From Deltaproteobacteria bacterium (GTDB taxonomy: Bacteria > Desulfobacterota > GWC2-55-46 > S146-70), in NCBI GenBank assembly GCA_015492395.1, contig WGFD01000031.1, positions 1 to 19,372 of the forward strand: DNA of 19,372 nucleotides, read 5' to 3'. The translations under genes and the position numbers were made by a program. The number at the start of each line of letters is the position of its first letter. The first letter of the stretch is position 1. A model generated the notes under the pieces. That model saw only the letters and a list, made by a program, of their open reading frames with translations. It made no database searches and was not told the origin of the DNA. Shown piece after piece: positions 6,968 to 14,793 of this stretch.

Positions 6968-8578
6968 ATGCACGCAGCGTTAACCGGCGACAATATCCTA
7001 ATGGAATTACAGAAGGCTGTCAAGGCACTTCACCTTTATCCTGTTGAGCATCCAACACTCAAGATAATATTGGAAAAGTCATACTCCCTCATAGGAGAGT
7101 TTCTTTCACAACACGGAAATATAGAGTGGTCCATAGATAAAAGGGGGTTTTACGAGGCCGGAAGATCCGGCGCAGATAACCGGCAGGGGTCACCGGAATT
7201 GACCAAGGAGTTTTTCATCAGGCATATCAACAAACTCTCCTTCTTCAATGGTATCACTGTCGACGAGTGGATGTCCTTCCTGCTCATATTCAAGGAAAGG
7301 CCGGAGTTCGTAATCTCTGCAGGGGGAGCAGGAAAGTATCTCTCTAAAAAGAGCGTCAAAGGGGTGGTATTGGGGGATACACACTATGATGAAGTACACA
7401 GACTTGCGGAAAAGGTTGACAAAGATTGTGAAACATCGGAGGATGGAGACGATATCATGCTCATCGGAAATGAGTATTATGGTGAAGACGAAGGCCTCCT
7501 GCTCGATTCAAGCGACACGAACCAAACGGTCGATGAGATATTCGATGAATTTACGGCACTGGATGATGACGATATCAGCTTGGAAGAACTCATCGCTCGA
7601 CTCCAGGCCGAACCGAATCACTATAACTACCAGCTACTAGCCGGCAAGATTTTGTCTAAGACCGTCCCTATTATAGAAGAGATGGATTGGCCTCGCCTCT
7701 TCCCTGTAGTGGATATCTTCTTCAATGATACTCTGGAAGAGAAAAGCAAAGGAGAGGAGATACGGTCTATCGCACAAAAGAGCCTTCAGAGCTTACTGAC
7801 CGACAGTGTTATCCGCTACCTGATCTTTAGAGTATGCAAGAGGGCAGAGGTAAAACGTGCTGTAATACAGGGAATACTGGCCACCACGGGGACAAGTGGT
7901 GTCAGGCTACTTATGGATGCACTCATAAGCCGGGAGGAGACCTACGCCAGGCGCCATATATTCAACACCATACTCCTCTTCGGAGAGTCGGCAAGGGGGG
8001 AAGCCGAAAGGAGGATCCATGACGGCAGGTGGTATATCGTACGGCAGATGGTGGCGATACTGCGGGAGATCGGGTGCCAAGACTCTCTCAGCGTACTTAT
8101 AAAGGCACTTCGACATCCGGATGGGAGGGTAAAGATGGAGGTTGTCAAGAGCCTTGCCCGGTTCCCCGGAAAGGAGACATCGGATATTCTACTTGAGATA
8201 GTTAAGGGTAACGATGACTCGCTGAAGTTACAGGCAATCAACACACTGGGGATCTTGAAGGATACCTCAGCCATTGAAGTACTGGGCGATATCGCCCTTA
8301 AGAGGAACGCCTATGCCGGCAAGACCAAGCTGCGGAAGGAGGCCGTACGGGCACTGGGCATGATTGGAGACAGTTCCGCGGCGCCGATATTGAAGAAGCT
8401 CTTGAAGAAGAAGGTGTGGATAGGAAGAAAAGAGAACGAGGAGGTGCGCGCCCTGGCGGCCATATCTCTTGGCAAGATAGGAGGCGAGGATGTTTATACT
8501 GCTATTGAACAGGTGGCCAGACACGCCACAGGGCTTTTATACCATGCCTGTGAAAAGGCATTGAAGGAGATGAGGTAA
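6968..8578 (+). CDS. HEAT-repeat protein with an N-terminal domain shared with the adjacent HD-GYP protein
   Basis: This 536-aa protein has no signal peptide or membrane segment and is probably cytoplasmic. Residues 1 to about 150 contain LYPVEHPTLKIILEKSY (23-39) and a later F..I.KLSFFNGITVDEW, matching in order LYPKGHPAVATQIRKAF and the following region of the next gene. A very acidic linker (about 155-215) follows. From about 290 to 535 there is a run of HEAT/PBS-lyase repeats, for example SVLIKALRHPDGRVKMEVVK, SLARFPGKE and EAVRALGMIGDSSAAPIL. HEAT repeats are protein-binding scaffolds, so a partner or adaptor role is inferred. No strong Shine-Dalgarno precedes the ATG at 6968; the ATG at 7001 is the alternative. 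The stop codon overlaps the HD-GYP start (TAATG at 8576-8580), giving translational coupling. Confidence 0.82.
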   Translation: MHAALTGDNILMELQKAVKALHLYPVEHPTLKIILEKSYSLIGEFLSQHGNIEWSIDKRGFYEAGRSGADNRQGSPELTKEFFIRHINKLSFFNGITVDEWMSFLLIFKERPEFVISAGGAGKYLSKKSVKGVVLGDTHYDEVHRLAEKVDKDCETSEDGDDIMLIGNEYYGEDEGLLLDSSDTNQTVDEIFDEFTALDDDDISLEELIARLQAEPNHYNYQLLAGKILSKTVPIIEEMDWPRLFPVVDIFFNDTLEEKSKGEEIRSIAQKSLQSLLTDSVIRYLIFRVCKRAEVKRAVIQGILATTGTSGVRLLMDALISREETYARRHIFNTILLFGESARGEAERRIHDGRWYIVRQMVAILREIGCQDSLSVLIKALRHPDGRVKMEVVKSLARFPGKETSDILLEIVKGNDDSLKLQAINTLGILKDTSAIEVLGDIALKRNAYAGKTKLRKEAVRALGMIGDSSAAPILKKLLKKKVWIGRKENEEVRALAAISLGKIGGEDVYTAIEQVARHATGLLYHACEKALKEMR

Positions 8579-9933
8579 TGCCAGCCGATACAGAGCTTCT
8601 TGATACGGTGCTGAGGAACATAAACAGTGCCACAAGGAATATCAAGCTGTATCCAAAAGGGCATCCGGCCGTTGCGACACAGATCAGAAAGGCATTTAAT
8701 GACATAGAGAACCTGCTCAAGGAGAGAAGGAAGGTGTTCATAGGCAGACTTAAGGATGTCTTGGTCTTCAATGAGGCCCCGATAATGGACGTAGAGGAGA
8801 AGATAGGCGACCTGCTGCTCCATATGGAAAAAAAGGAAATAGAAGGCATAATCTTCGAAAGCGGAACCACCCAAAAAGAGTTTGCAACATTCATAGACAT
8901 CTTACTTGAAGATGACAATACCAAGGGAACAGCGCTCAACAACAAACTCTACGAAAACAGCGTCAAGTATATAACGATAAAATCTATACCCCTTGGAAAG
9001 AAGACCCTCACAGAGGTTTACATGGGTGCCCTGGACGTGGTTAAAGATGTAATAAATGACCTGCGCCTGGGGAAGGTTCCGAAGTCCGATGGGGTAAAAG
9101 AAACGGTCGTGGAGATATCCGAGGCAGTGCTGAACCACAAAAACACGATGATCGGCCTAACCCTGATCAAGAACTACGATGAATATCTGTACAACCACTC
9201 TGTTAACGTCTCCATACTGGCCTCGGCACTCTCCCAGCACATGGGCTATGAAAGAAACGAAATCATTATGACGGGGATAGGGGGGCTGCTGCACGACATC
9301 GGCAAGACCGGTGTCTCTGAGAATATCATAAAAAAGCCAGGGTCGCTGAGCAATGAAGAGTGGGAGTCCATAAAGGAACATCCCGTCCACGGATCGAAGA
9401 TTATAGAAAAGATGAAGGGAATAGAACGGCTCATAGGCAGACTGGTATACGAACACCACATGGGATATAACCTCTCAGGTTATCCCAAGGGCGAGACATC
9501 ACTCCACCCTCTCAGTATGATAATCACCATTTCAGATGCCTACGACGCCCTGACGACAATGAGGGTATACCAGAGACCCTACCACCCTATTGAAGCCATA
9601 AAGATACTATCAGGACTATCCGGCAAACACTTCGCCCCTGAAGTCATGAATGCCTTTATCAATATGCTCGGTGTCTATCCTCTGGGAACTATGGTGAGGC
9701 TCTCGTCCAACGAAATAGCCATAGTTACGGGGGTGAATCCCAGCGAAGCGGAGTACCCCTCCGTAAAGGTCATCATCGGACCGGGCGGTGAGAGGATAGC
9801 ACCGCCATTCGAGCTAAACCTCCTGGAAGAAAAGGAGAACGGACGGTTCATCGTATCACCGGTTGACCCCCTAGCAAGGGATACCGATGTGGGTGAGTTC
9901 TTTAAAGAAGAAGGTTCTGCTCAAGAGATCTGA
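8578..9933 (+). CDS. HD-GYP domain cyclic-dinucleotide phosphodiesterase-like protein
   Basis: This 451-aa cytoplasmic protein has an N-terminal domain of about 150 residues related to that of the preceding gene and a C-terminal HD-GYP domain (about 195-385). Visible motifs are YNHSVNV, LLHDIGKTGV near 240 (the HD pair), KKPGSLSNEEW, KEHPVHGSKI, YEHHMGYNLSGYPKG near 293-307 and SDAYDALTT. HD-GYP enzymes hydrolyse c-di-GMP to pGpG and GMP, and some act on 3',3'-cGAMP. The metal-binding H, HD, H, HH and D residues appear present. The usual HHExxDGxGYP is altered to HHMGYNLSGYP, so activity may be modified. A tail of about 65 residues follows. Its ATG overlaps the stop of the HEAT gene by one base, so the two proteins are probably made in matched amounts. 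Confidence 0.92.
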   Translation: MPADTELLDTVLRNINSATRNIKLYPKGHPAVATQIRKAFNDIENLLKERRKVFIGRLKDVLVFNEAPIMDVEEKIGDLLLHMEKKEIEGIIFESGTTQKEFATFIDILLEDDNTKGTALNNKLYENSVKYITIKSIPLGKKTLTEVYMGALDVVKDVINDLRLGKVPKSDGVKETVVEISEAVLNHKNTMIGLTLIKNYDEYLYNHSVNVSILASALSQHMGYERNEIIMTGIGGLLHDIGKTGVSENIIKKPGSLSNEEWESIKEHPVHGSKIIEKMKGIERLIGRLVYEHHMGYNLSGYPKGETSLHPLSMIITISDAYDALTTMRVYQRPYHPIEAIKILSGLSGKHFAPEVMNAFINMLGVYPLGTMVRLSSNEIAIVTGVNPSEAEYPSVKVIIGPGGERIAPPFELNLLEEKENGRFIVSPVDPLARDTDVGEFFKEEGSAQEI

Positions 9934-9987
9934 CCGGAATCGGCCGTAAGCGGACGGCTATAACTTCCGAACGGTCCCGCCACCTCC
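9934..9987. other. Short gap between convergent genes with a weak hairpin
   Basis: GCCGT...ACGGC forms a 5-bp stem at about 9943-9958 with a six-base loop. It lacks a T-run and is only a weak candidate for a transcription end shared by the HD-GYP gene and the facing HEAT gene. Confidence 0.25.
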
Positions 9988-10554
9988 CTATATCTCCAGA
10001 TCACCAAGCGCCTTTATCGCTATGGCACGCATAGTGGGGCTCCCCTTGTAAGCAAAGTAGAGAAGGGCATCTTCGGCCCTTTTATCGCCTATCTTACCCA
10101 ATGACTCCAGTATCTTTTCCACTATTCCTTCATCTTTTTTGTTCTTCAGTCTATTGACGAGTGGCGCCGTGAGCCTTGGATCTCTGAAGTTGCCGAGCGC
10201 CTCAACAGCCGCCTCCACCACCGCCTTATTCTCATCGTCGAGGCTATCCACAAGGACGTTTAAGGTCCTCGTGTCACCGAACAGGCCGAGGTTCCTTATG
10301 GCCGCCGCCCTCACATCCTCAACCTGATCCTTTGTGGCCTTGATGAGAAGAGAGAGAATCCTTTCCCCTCTCAGCCTGCTCAGCGCATAGATGGCCTTTA
10401 GCTTTTCCGCCTTCTTCCCGTTTTCAAGGCGGCTTTCCAAAGTTTCCAGATTCTCTTTGGTCTCGAATTTTTCAAGCGCCTCGGCCGCAAGCCTCCTGAT
10501 TGTCTCATCCGGGTCTTTCAAGGATTTTATGAGCAATTCTTTCCTCTTATTCAT
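9988..10554 (-). CDS. Small HEAT-repeat (PBS lyase-type) protein
   Basis: This 188-aa, highly charged soluble protein consists almost wholly of HEAT/PBS-lyase repeats of about 31-33 residues, for example DPDETIRRLAAEALEKF, DQVEDVRAAAIRNLGLFG, DDENKAVVEAAVEALGNF and GSPTMRAIAIKALGDLE. Such proteins act as binding scaffolds, and no catalytic residues are apparent. It is the last gene of the minus-strand rimI-pyrK-pyrD-trmFO run, 32 bp after trmFO, so it is probably co-transcribed. The start ATG (10552-10554) is preceded only by a purine run (AGAGAG). It faces the HD-GYP gene, whose partner is also a HEAT protein; a shared function is possible but unsupported. Confidence 0.85.
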   Translation of the reverse strand: MNKRKELLIKSLKDPDETIRRLAAEALEKFETKENLETLESRLENGKKAEKLKAIYALSRLRGERILSLLIKATKDQVEDVRAAAIRNLGLFGDTRTLNVLVDSLDDENKAVVEAAVEALGNFRDPRLTAPLVNRLKNKKDEGIVEKILESLGKIGDKRAEDALLYFAYKGSPTMRAIAIKALGDLEI

Positions 10555-10586
10555 CTCTCTATATCTACCAGATCAAAGCAGGAGTT

Positions 10587-11936
10587 TCAAACACTTTGGC
10601 AGGCCATGGCATCCCCGCCCATCGGGTCAATAGCTCTCTGTATCCATAGTCGCATATCGTCCAGTGCCCTTGAACAAAGCGCCCTTCTCCTTGCAGCTCT
10701 TCCGGTCCTGGCTTCCAGCGGCCCGAGAATACCTAGATTGGCATTCATCGGCTGAAACTCCGCCAATGCAGGGTCTGATATATACGTCAAGAGCCCGCCG
10801 ATAATGGTATTCCGTGGAGGCGCCACTGTCGGCAATCCGTATAATCTTCTCACGGCATTTATACCAGCTATGATACCAGTAGCAGCAGACTCGCAGTAGC
10901 CTTCCACTCCGGTAATCTGGCCGGCGAAGAATATCCCATCTCCTCTTCTCATCCGGAGGTCACAATCCAACAGGCGTGGTGAATCAATGTACGTATTCCT
11001 GTGTACACTGCCCAACCTCGCGAACACGGCCCTTTCTAGGCCGGAGATGAGCCTTAATATCCTCTTCTGTTCCGGGTACGTCATCCTTGTCTGAAAACCA
11101 ACCATGTTGTAAATTGTGTCCTCCATATTCTCTCTGCGAAGTTGAACCACCGCATAGGGTCTCTTGCCGGTCCGCGGATCTATAAACCCCACGGGCCTCA
11201 TAGGCCCATAGGCAAGGGTGTCCCTGCCCCTTTCCGCCATCACCTCCACCGGCATACACCCCTCAAAACAGCCCGTGTCTTCAAAGCCCCTTGGCACAAC
11301 CTTCTCCGCCATCAGCAGTTCATCGACAAAGCGGTTGTATTCGCATTCACTCATAGGACAGTTGATGTAGTCATCTCCATGGCCGTATCTGGAACCCATA
11401 AAGGCCACCTTGAAATCAATAGAATCCTTATAAAGGATAGGGGAAATGGCATCGAAAAAGCTGAGCCTTCTATCCCCCACAAGCCTTGAGATCTCAGCAG
11501 CCATCCCGTCGGATGTCAGCGGCCCTGTAGCTATTATCAGCGGCCTTGTGCCGGGAACAGAGGTCAACTCCCGGCGCACTATCCTGACACCGGCCCTTTC
11601 CAAGGTATTGGTTACATATCGTGAAAACCGCACCCTGTCCACAGCCAGGGCCTTGCCGGCCGGTACATGGGTCTCTTCTGCAGCCATCATGGTGAGAGAA
11701 CCGAGCAAACGCATCTCCTCTTTCAGCACACCGGCTGCAGAGTCGAGTGACTTCGACTTCAAGGAGTTGCTGCATACAAGCTCGGCCAAGGTCTCCAACT
11801 TATGGGCCGCAGAATAGTTCGATGGCTTCATCTCATAGAGCACCGCCTCCACGCCATGTCTCGCCGCTTGGTAGGCAGCTTCACAGCCTGCAAGCCCGCC
11901 GCCTATGATGGTGATGACTCCCGCTTTCATCTTCAT
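10587..11936 (-). CDS. trmFO: Methylenetetrahydrofolate-tRNA (uracil-54-C5-)-methyltransferase TrmFO
   Basis: TrmFO makes ribothymidine at position 54 of the tRNA T-loop, using 5,10-methylene-THF as carbon source and FADH2 as reductant. The protein shows the FAD-binding GGGLAGCEAA (residues 12-21), the family signature ELVCSNS with Cys55 (matching the catalytic Cys53 of Bacillus subtilis TrmFO) and FEGCMPVEVMAERG, which carries the second conserved Cys. It ends with the typical C-terminal region RRLYGLP...GGLLTYI. The ATG at 11936 gives 449 aa and starts right before the FAD strand. A TTG at 11985-11987 overlaps the pyrD stop by 4 bp and would add 17 residues without recognised homology; neither start has a clear Shine-Dalgarno. 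It is fourth in the rimI-pyrK-pyrD run. Confidence 0.95.
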   Translation of the reverse strand: MKMKAGVITIIGGGLAGCEAAYQAARHGVEAVLYEMKPSNYSAAHKLETLAELVCSNSLKSKSLDSAAGVLKEEMRLLGSLTMMAAEETHVPAGKALAVDRVRFSRYVTNTLERAGVRIVRRELTSVPGTRPLIIATGPLTSDGMAAEISRLVGDRRLSFFDAISPILYKDSIDFKVAFMGSRYGHGDDYINCPMSECEYNRFVDELLMAEKVVPRGFEDTGCFEGCMPVEVMAERGRDTLAYGPMRPVGFIDPRTGKRPYAVVQLRRENMEDTIYNMVGFQTRMTYPEQKRILRLISGLERAVFARLGSVHRNTYIDSPRLLDCDLRMRRGDGIFFAGQITGVEGYCESAATGIIAGINAVRRLYGLPTVAPPRNTIIGGLLTYISDPALAEFQPMNANLGILGPLEARTGRAARRRALCSRALDDMRLWIQRAIDPMGGDAMACQSV

Positions 11937-11983
11937 TGTATGGGTACTATCGGCGTAAGATCTCGCCGGAGCGTATTTCAGGA

Positions 11984-12931
11984 TCAATCATATTCACTTT
12001 CCAACACACCGACAAGGTCTCTGATCCTCAAAATACACTTGTTGACAAGATACTCCTTCATACCTTCTACTATCTTAATACTCACCTCAGGATCGATAAA
12101 GTTTGCAGTTCCAACCTGGACAGCGGAGGCACCAACCATCATAAATTCCAAGGCGTCTTCATACGTCATTATGCCCCCAATGCCTATAACGGGAAGTTTC
12201 ACGGCATTAAAGACCTGCCAGACCATCTTCAATGCCACCGGCTTAATTGCCGGCCCTGACAGACCGCCGATGACATTTGCCAGCCTTGCCCGCCTAGTTT
12301 CGATGTCAACCGCCATACCGGAGAGCGTGTTAATCAACGACAGCGCATCAGCCCCGCCATCCTCCGCCGCCCTGGCTATGGTGGTGATATCCGTCACATT
12401 CGGTGAAAGTTTGACTATGAGGGGGAGCCTCAGGCGCTTCTTTATCTCATTTACAACTCTATAGGTCAATTCAGGCCTTGTCCCGAACTCCAGCCACCCC
12501 TCCTCCTTGTTGGGACAGGAGATATTCATCTCCAGAGCGGATATGCCATCCGCACCATCGAGAACAGCAGCTAATTCACGGTACTCATCGATAGAATCCC
12601 CGAAGAAATTAACGATGACCCTGGTACCGAATCCGCTCAGGAATGGAAGCTTTTCCTCTACAAACCGCTCAACCCCGATATTCTGGAGACCGATCGAGTT
12701 CAACATTCCCGCCGCCGTCTCCACTATCCTCGGTGTAGGATTCCCAGGCTTCGGTTGGAGAGAGATACCCTTCACCACTACCGCGCCCAACCCGTTCAGA
12801 TCCACATAAGGCGCAAACTCTTCACCGTATCCGAAGGTGCCTGAGGCGGTCATGACCGGGTTCACAAGCTTGATGCCGGCTATGTCAACGGACAGGTCCG
12901 GTACCGTTACATCCCCTATAGCTTGTCCCAT
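11984..12931 (-). CDS. pyrD: Dihydroorotate dehydrogenase, class 1B catalytic subunit
   Basis: PyrD oxidises dihydroorotate to orotate with FMN in pyrimidine synthesis. The 315-aa product carries class 1 landmarks: VNPVMTASGTFGYG, KGISLQPKPGNPTPRIVE, the stretch SIGLQNIG, and NISCPNKEEG with the catalytic base Cys near residue 138, where class 2 enzymes have Ser. The C-terminal phosphate-binding region reads VIGIGGIMTYEDALEF. Class 1B enzymes work as a heterotetramer with PyrK, which is encoded directly upstream; the pyrD start overlaps the end of pyrK by 16 bp. This pairing means electrons pass through PyrK to NAD+. Confidence 0.96.
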   Translation of the reverse strand: MGQAIGDVTVPDLSVDIAGIKLVNPVMTASGTFGYGEEFAPYVDLNGLGAVVVKGISLQPKPGNPTPRIVETAAGMLNSIGLQNIGVERFVEEKLPFLSGFGTRVIVNFFGDSIDEYRELAAVLDGADGISALEMNISCPNKEEGWLEFGTRPELTYRVVNEIKKRLRLPLIVKLSPNVTDITTIARAAEDGGADALSLINTLSGMAVDIETRRARLANVIGGLSGPAIKPVALKMVWQVFNAVKLPVIGIGGIMTYEDALEFMMVGASAVQVGTANFIDPEVSIKIVEGMKEYLVNKCILRIRDLVGVLESEYD

Positions 12932-13734
12932 TCTATCTCCCTAGAATCGAAGACCGGACCATCCCTACAGACCATCTTATATGGTTGCACATCCATGCGG
13001 CCCTCTTCGTGTTCAGCGTAAGAGGGAGGTAAAGCCACTCTGACGGCACAACCGAGGCACGCCCCCACGCCGCAGGCCATTACCCTATCAAGGGAAACGT
13101 AGCATGGCACATTCTTCTCCGCAGCTATCCCGGCCACCTCCCTCAGCATGCCCTTTGGGCCACAGGCATATACGACAGAATCCCCCGTAATCTCGTCCGC
13201 AAGCAGCTCCGTCACAAGGCACCTCCTGCCAACCTCGCCATTATCAGTGGCAACCTTGACCACCAAACCCAACTTGCCGAAGTCGCCCAAACCCGGGAGA
13301 TCTTCCTTACCCCTCCCGCCGAATAGGAGCACGGCACGGCCGGCCTCCTGGCAGATCAGCCTTTCAGCCAGGATATAGAACGGTACTATCCCTACTCCGC
13401 CGGCTACCATTATATGCTTTCCACGCCCACCGTGGAGGTGGAATCCCCGGCCGAGGGGGCCCAGGAGATCTACGCCGTCCCCCGGACAGAGCTCGGACAT
13501 GAGCATGGTGCCCTTACCCACAACCTTATATAGTATCTCTACAGCGTCTTCCCCATTATCAGGCCTGATAACCCTATAGGCACCGAATGGACGCCTCAGA
13601 AAAGGATCTATCCCCCTGTTTACCTTAAGCATGTAGAACTGTCCAGGGGAAGGTGCAGTTCTACCACCGTACCCAAGCCCCAAAAGGTAGTATGTGGGAA
13701 GCACCTCCTTGTTATATATAACACGTGCTACCAT
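12916..13734 (-). CDS. pyrK: Dihydroorotate dehydrogenase electron-transfer subunit (FAD, 2Fe-2S)
   Basis: PyrK passes electrons from the PyrD FMN to NAD+ through FAD and a 2Fe-2S cluster. The 272-aa protein has the ferredoxin-reductase fold motifs: FLRRPFGAYRV for FAD (near residues 45-55), MVAGGVGIVPFY for nucleotide binding (about 110), and YACGPKGMLREV. The cluster cysteines lie in MACGVGACLGCAVRV and YKMVCRDG near the C-terminus, the C-x4-C-x2-C...C pattern of PyrK. The start ATG at 13734 overlaps the rimI stop by 7 bp and the end overlaps pyrD, so the three genes form a tightly coupled unit. Confidence 0.96.
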   Translation of the reverse strand: MVARVIYNKEVLPTYYLLGLGYGGRTAPSPGQFYMLKVNRGIDPFLRRPFGAYRVIRPDNGEDAVEILYKVVGKGTMLMSELCPGDGVDLLGPLGRGFHLHGGRGKHIMVAGGVGIVPFYILAERLICQEAGRAVLLFGGRGKEDLPGLGDFGKLGLVVKVATDNGEVGRRCLVTELLADEITGDSVVYACGPKGMLREVAGIAAEKNVPCYVSLDRVMACGVGACLGCAVRVALPPSYAEHEEGRMDVQPYKMVCRDGPVFDSREIEWDKL

Positions 13735-14195
13735 CTCTTCACAAACTCCATGGCCATTACTATAGCATTTTCACCATTTTCATAGTAGCCCTTCCTCTCC
13801 CCTATGACATTGAACCCCAGGTCCTTGTAAAGCTCCTGCGCAGCCACATTCGATTTTCTCACTTCAAGATAGACACTGCTCGCCCCCATCTCCTTCATAT
13901 TAGCCATGGCGAAGTTCATCATAGCCCTGCCTATGCCCTGTCTTCTATAGTCCGGGTGTACCGCTATATCAAGTACATGCACCTCATCATGGACCCGCCA
14001 GAAGACCATATACGATACCAATACATACGTCTCACCCTGCGGAACCTTTCCAACGAACATAAAGGCCATAGGATTCTTGAGCTCCCCTTCGAAGTGGTTC
14101 CTTGTCCACGGACGCGGAAAAGAAACCTCTTCGATCCGCATGACCTCGTCCAGGTCAGCAAAGGTCATGGGGAATATCTGCAGTGGACCTGCCAT
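13728..14195 (-). CDS. rimI: Ribosomal protein bS18 alanine N-acetyltransferase RimI (GNAT family)
   Basis: RimI-type GNAT enzymes acetylate N-terminal amino groups of proteins, classically ribosomal protein S18, using acetyl-CoA. Visible landmarks are MRIEEVSFPRPWT, HVLDIAVHPDYRRQGIGRAMM (the acetyl-CoA loop R-R-Q-G-I-G), YLEVRKSNVAAQELYKDLGF and ERKGYYENGENAIVM, all typical of RimI. The ATG at 14195 gives 155 aa and begins directly before the first strand. A TTG at 14222 is in frame and preceded at about 10 nt by GGGAG, which lies inside repeat copy A, giving 164 aa; this start is possible. It is the first gene of the pyrK-pyrD-trmFO-HEAT run. Confidence 0.92.
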   Translation of the reverse strand: MAGPLQIFPMTFADLDEVMRIEEVSFPRPWTRNHFEGELKNPMAFMFVGKVPQGETYVLVSYMVFWRVHDEVHVLDIAVHPDYRRQGIGRAMMNFAMANMKEMGASSVYLEVRKSNVAAQELYKDLGFNVIGERKGYYENGENAIVMAMEFVKRW

Positions 14196-14225
14196 AGTTA
14201 CGCTTGCAGATATTTGATCCAATCA

Positions 14226-14305
14226 ATTGAAGCTCCCTGCAGCAAGCTGCGTGGAATACCTACCTGCGCCACGGCATGCAGGCGCTCGCCATACATGTTC
14301 AATGC
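14226..14305 (+). repeat. Interspersed repeat, copy A
   Basis: It begins ATTGAAGCTCCCTGCAGCAA, continues with CTGCGTGGAATACCTACCTG and ends with GCGCTCGCCATACATGTTCA. The first 33 bases form an imperfect hairpin (TCCCTGCAG / CTGCGTGGA). It abuts the start region of rimI, and its reverse strand supplies a GGGAG upstream of the alternative TTG start. Confidence 0.75.
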
Positions 14306-14320
14306 ACAACGTTACGTTAC

Positions 14321-14408
14321 CGGTATACGCAGACACAGAGAACCAGAACAACGCAGGCCAAGAGATCACGACAAACCTAAGGGCAGCACAGGCATGCACA
14401 GTTATGAC
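14321..14408 (+). repeat. Dispersed repeat E, copy 2
   Basis: GTATACGCAGACACAGAG, AGAACAACGCAGGCCAAG and AGCACAGGCATGCACAGT align in order with 3582-3690. It follows repeat copy A at once. Copy 1 has no recognisable A-type element in front of it, so the two repeats are separate units or copy 1 is decayed. Confidence 0.55.
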
Positions 14409-14616
14409 AGTCTGCATATCAATCCGGCAAAAAAGAACCACACAATCTCTCAGCAGCTTAATAAGGACCCCTTTATGGCAACAAGAGCTGCCAATTTACA
14501 CGTGCGATAGCCCTAAGACGTATATATATTGTGGAAAACACTGGAGACTCCGTTTGACAAAGCGAGCATTCCCATTAAAGGCGAGCTTTTAACGGTAAAA
14601 ACAGGCAGACCGTATT

Positions 14617-14787
14617 TGTGAAGATGTACGGCGAGCGCCCGTCTGTGTGCGACGCACCTGTCCGCCAGGATTGGCAAGCGGGCAGGCAGGCATTCCCTCC
14701 GGCCCGCTATGGGGTTAGCGGGCAAATATAATGTACCATATATCCCTTGCGCTCGGAAACCCCCTCTACTTTACTGCGGGGAGCTTT
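14617..14787 (-). repeat. Interspersed repeat, copy D (inverted and interrupted)
   Basis: Read on the minus strand it starts AAAGCTCCCCGCAG (14787-14774), then after about 75 unrelated bases resumes with GGGAATGCCTGCCTGCCCGC, TTGCCAATCCTGGCGGAC and GGGCGCTCGCCGTACATCTT. The resumed part is close to copy B (TTGTCAATCCTGGCGGAC) and copy A (GCGCTCGCCATACATGTTCA). The interrupting segment contains the palindrome at 14702-14723. Confidence 0.65.
14702..14723. repeat. 8-bp palindrome inside repeat copy D
   Basis: GCCCGCTA-TGGGGT-TAGCGGGC is a perfect 8-bp inverted repeat. Neither strand has a T-run after it, so it is not a good intrinsic terminator for the methyltransferase gene ending at 14794. 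Confidence 0.6.
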
Positions 14788-14793
14788 ATTCGT

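Larger units (their letters stand above)
14196..14793. other. Gene-free, repeat-filled spacer upstream of rimI
   Basis: No real gene is supported. The spacer contains repeat copy A (14226-14305), dispersed repeat E copy 2 (14321-14408), and the interrupted minus-strand repeat copy D (about 14617-14787), which includes an 8-bp palindrome at 14702-14723. The small frames here end in the peptide AAGSFN, which is just the repeat read in reverse. A TTGACA at 14554-14559 has no convincing -10, and no clear promoter for rimI was found. Confidence 0.6.

Noticed and set aside
14223..14592. Small frames on both strands in the rimI upstream spacer
   Set aside because: They coincide with repeat copy A and repeat E. 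The AAGSFN-ending peptide recurs wherever the repeat does, so it is the repeat read in reverse and not a protein family.
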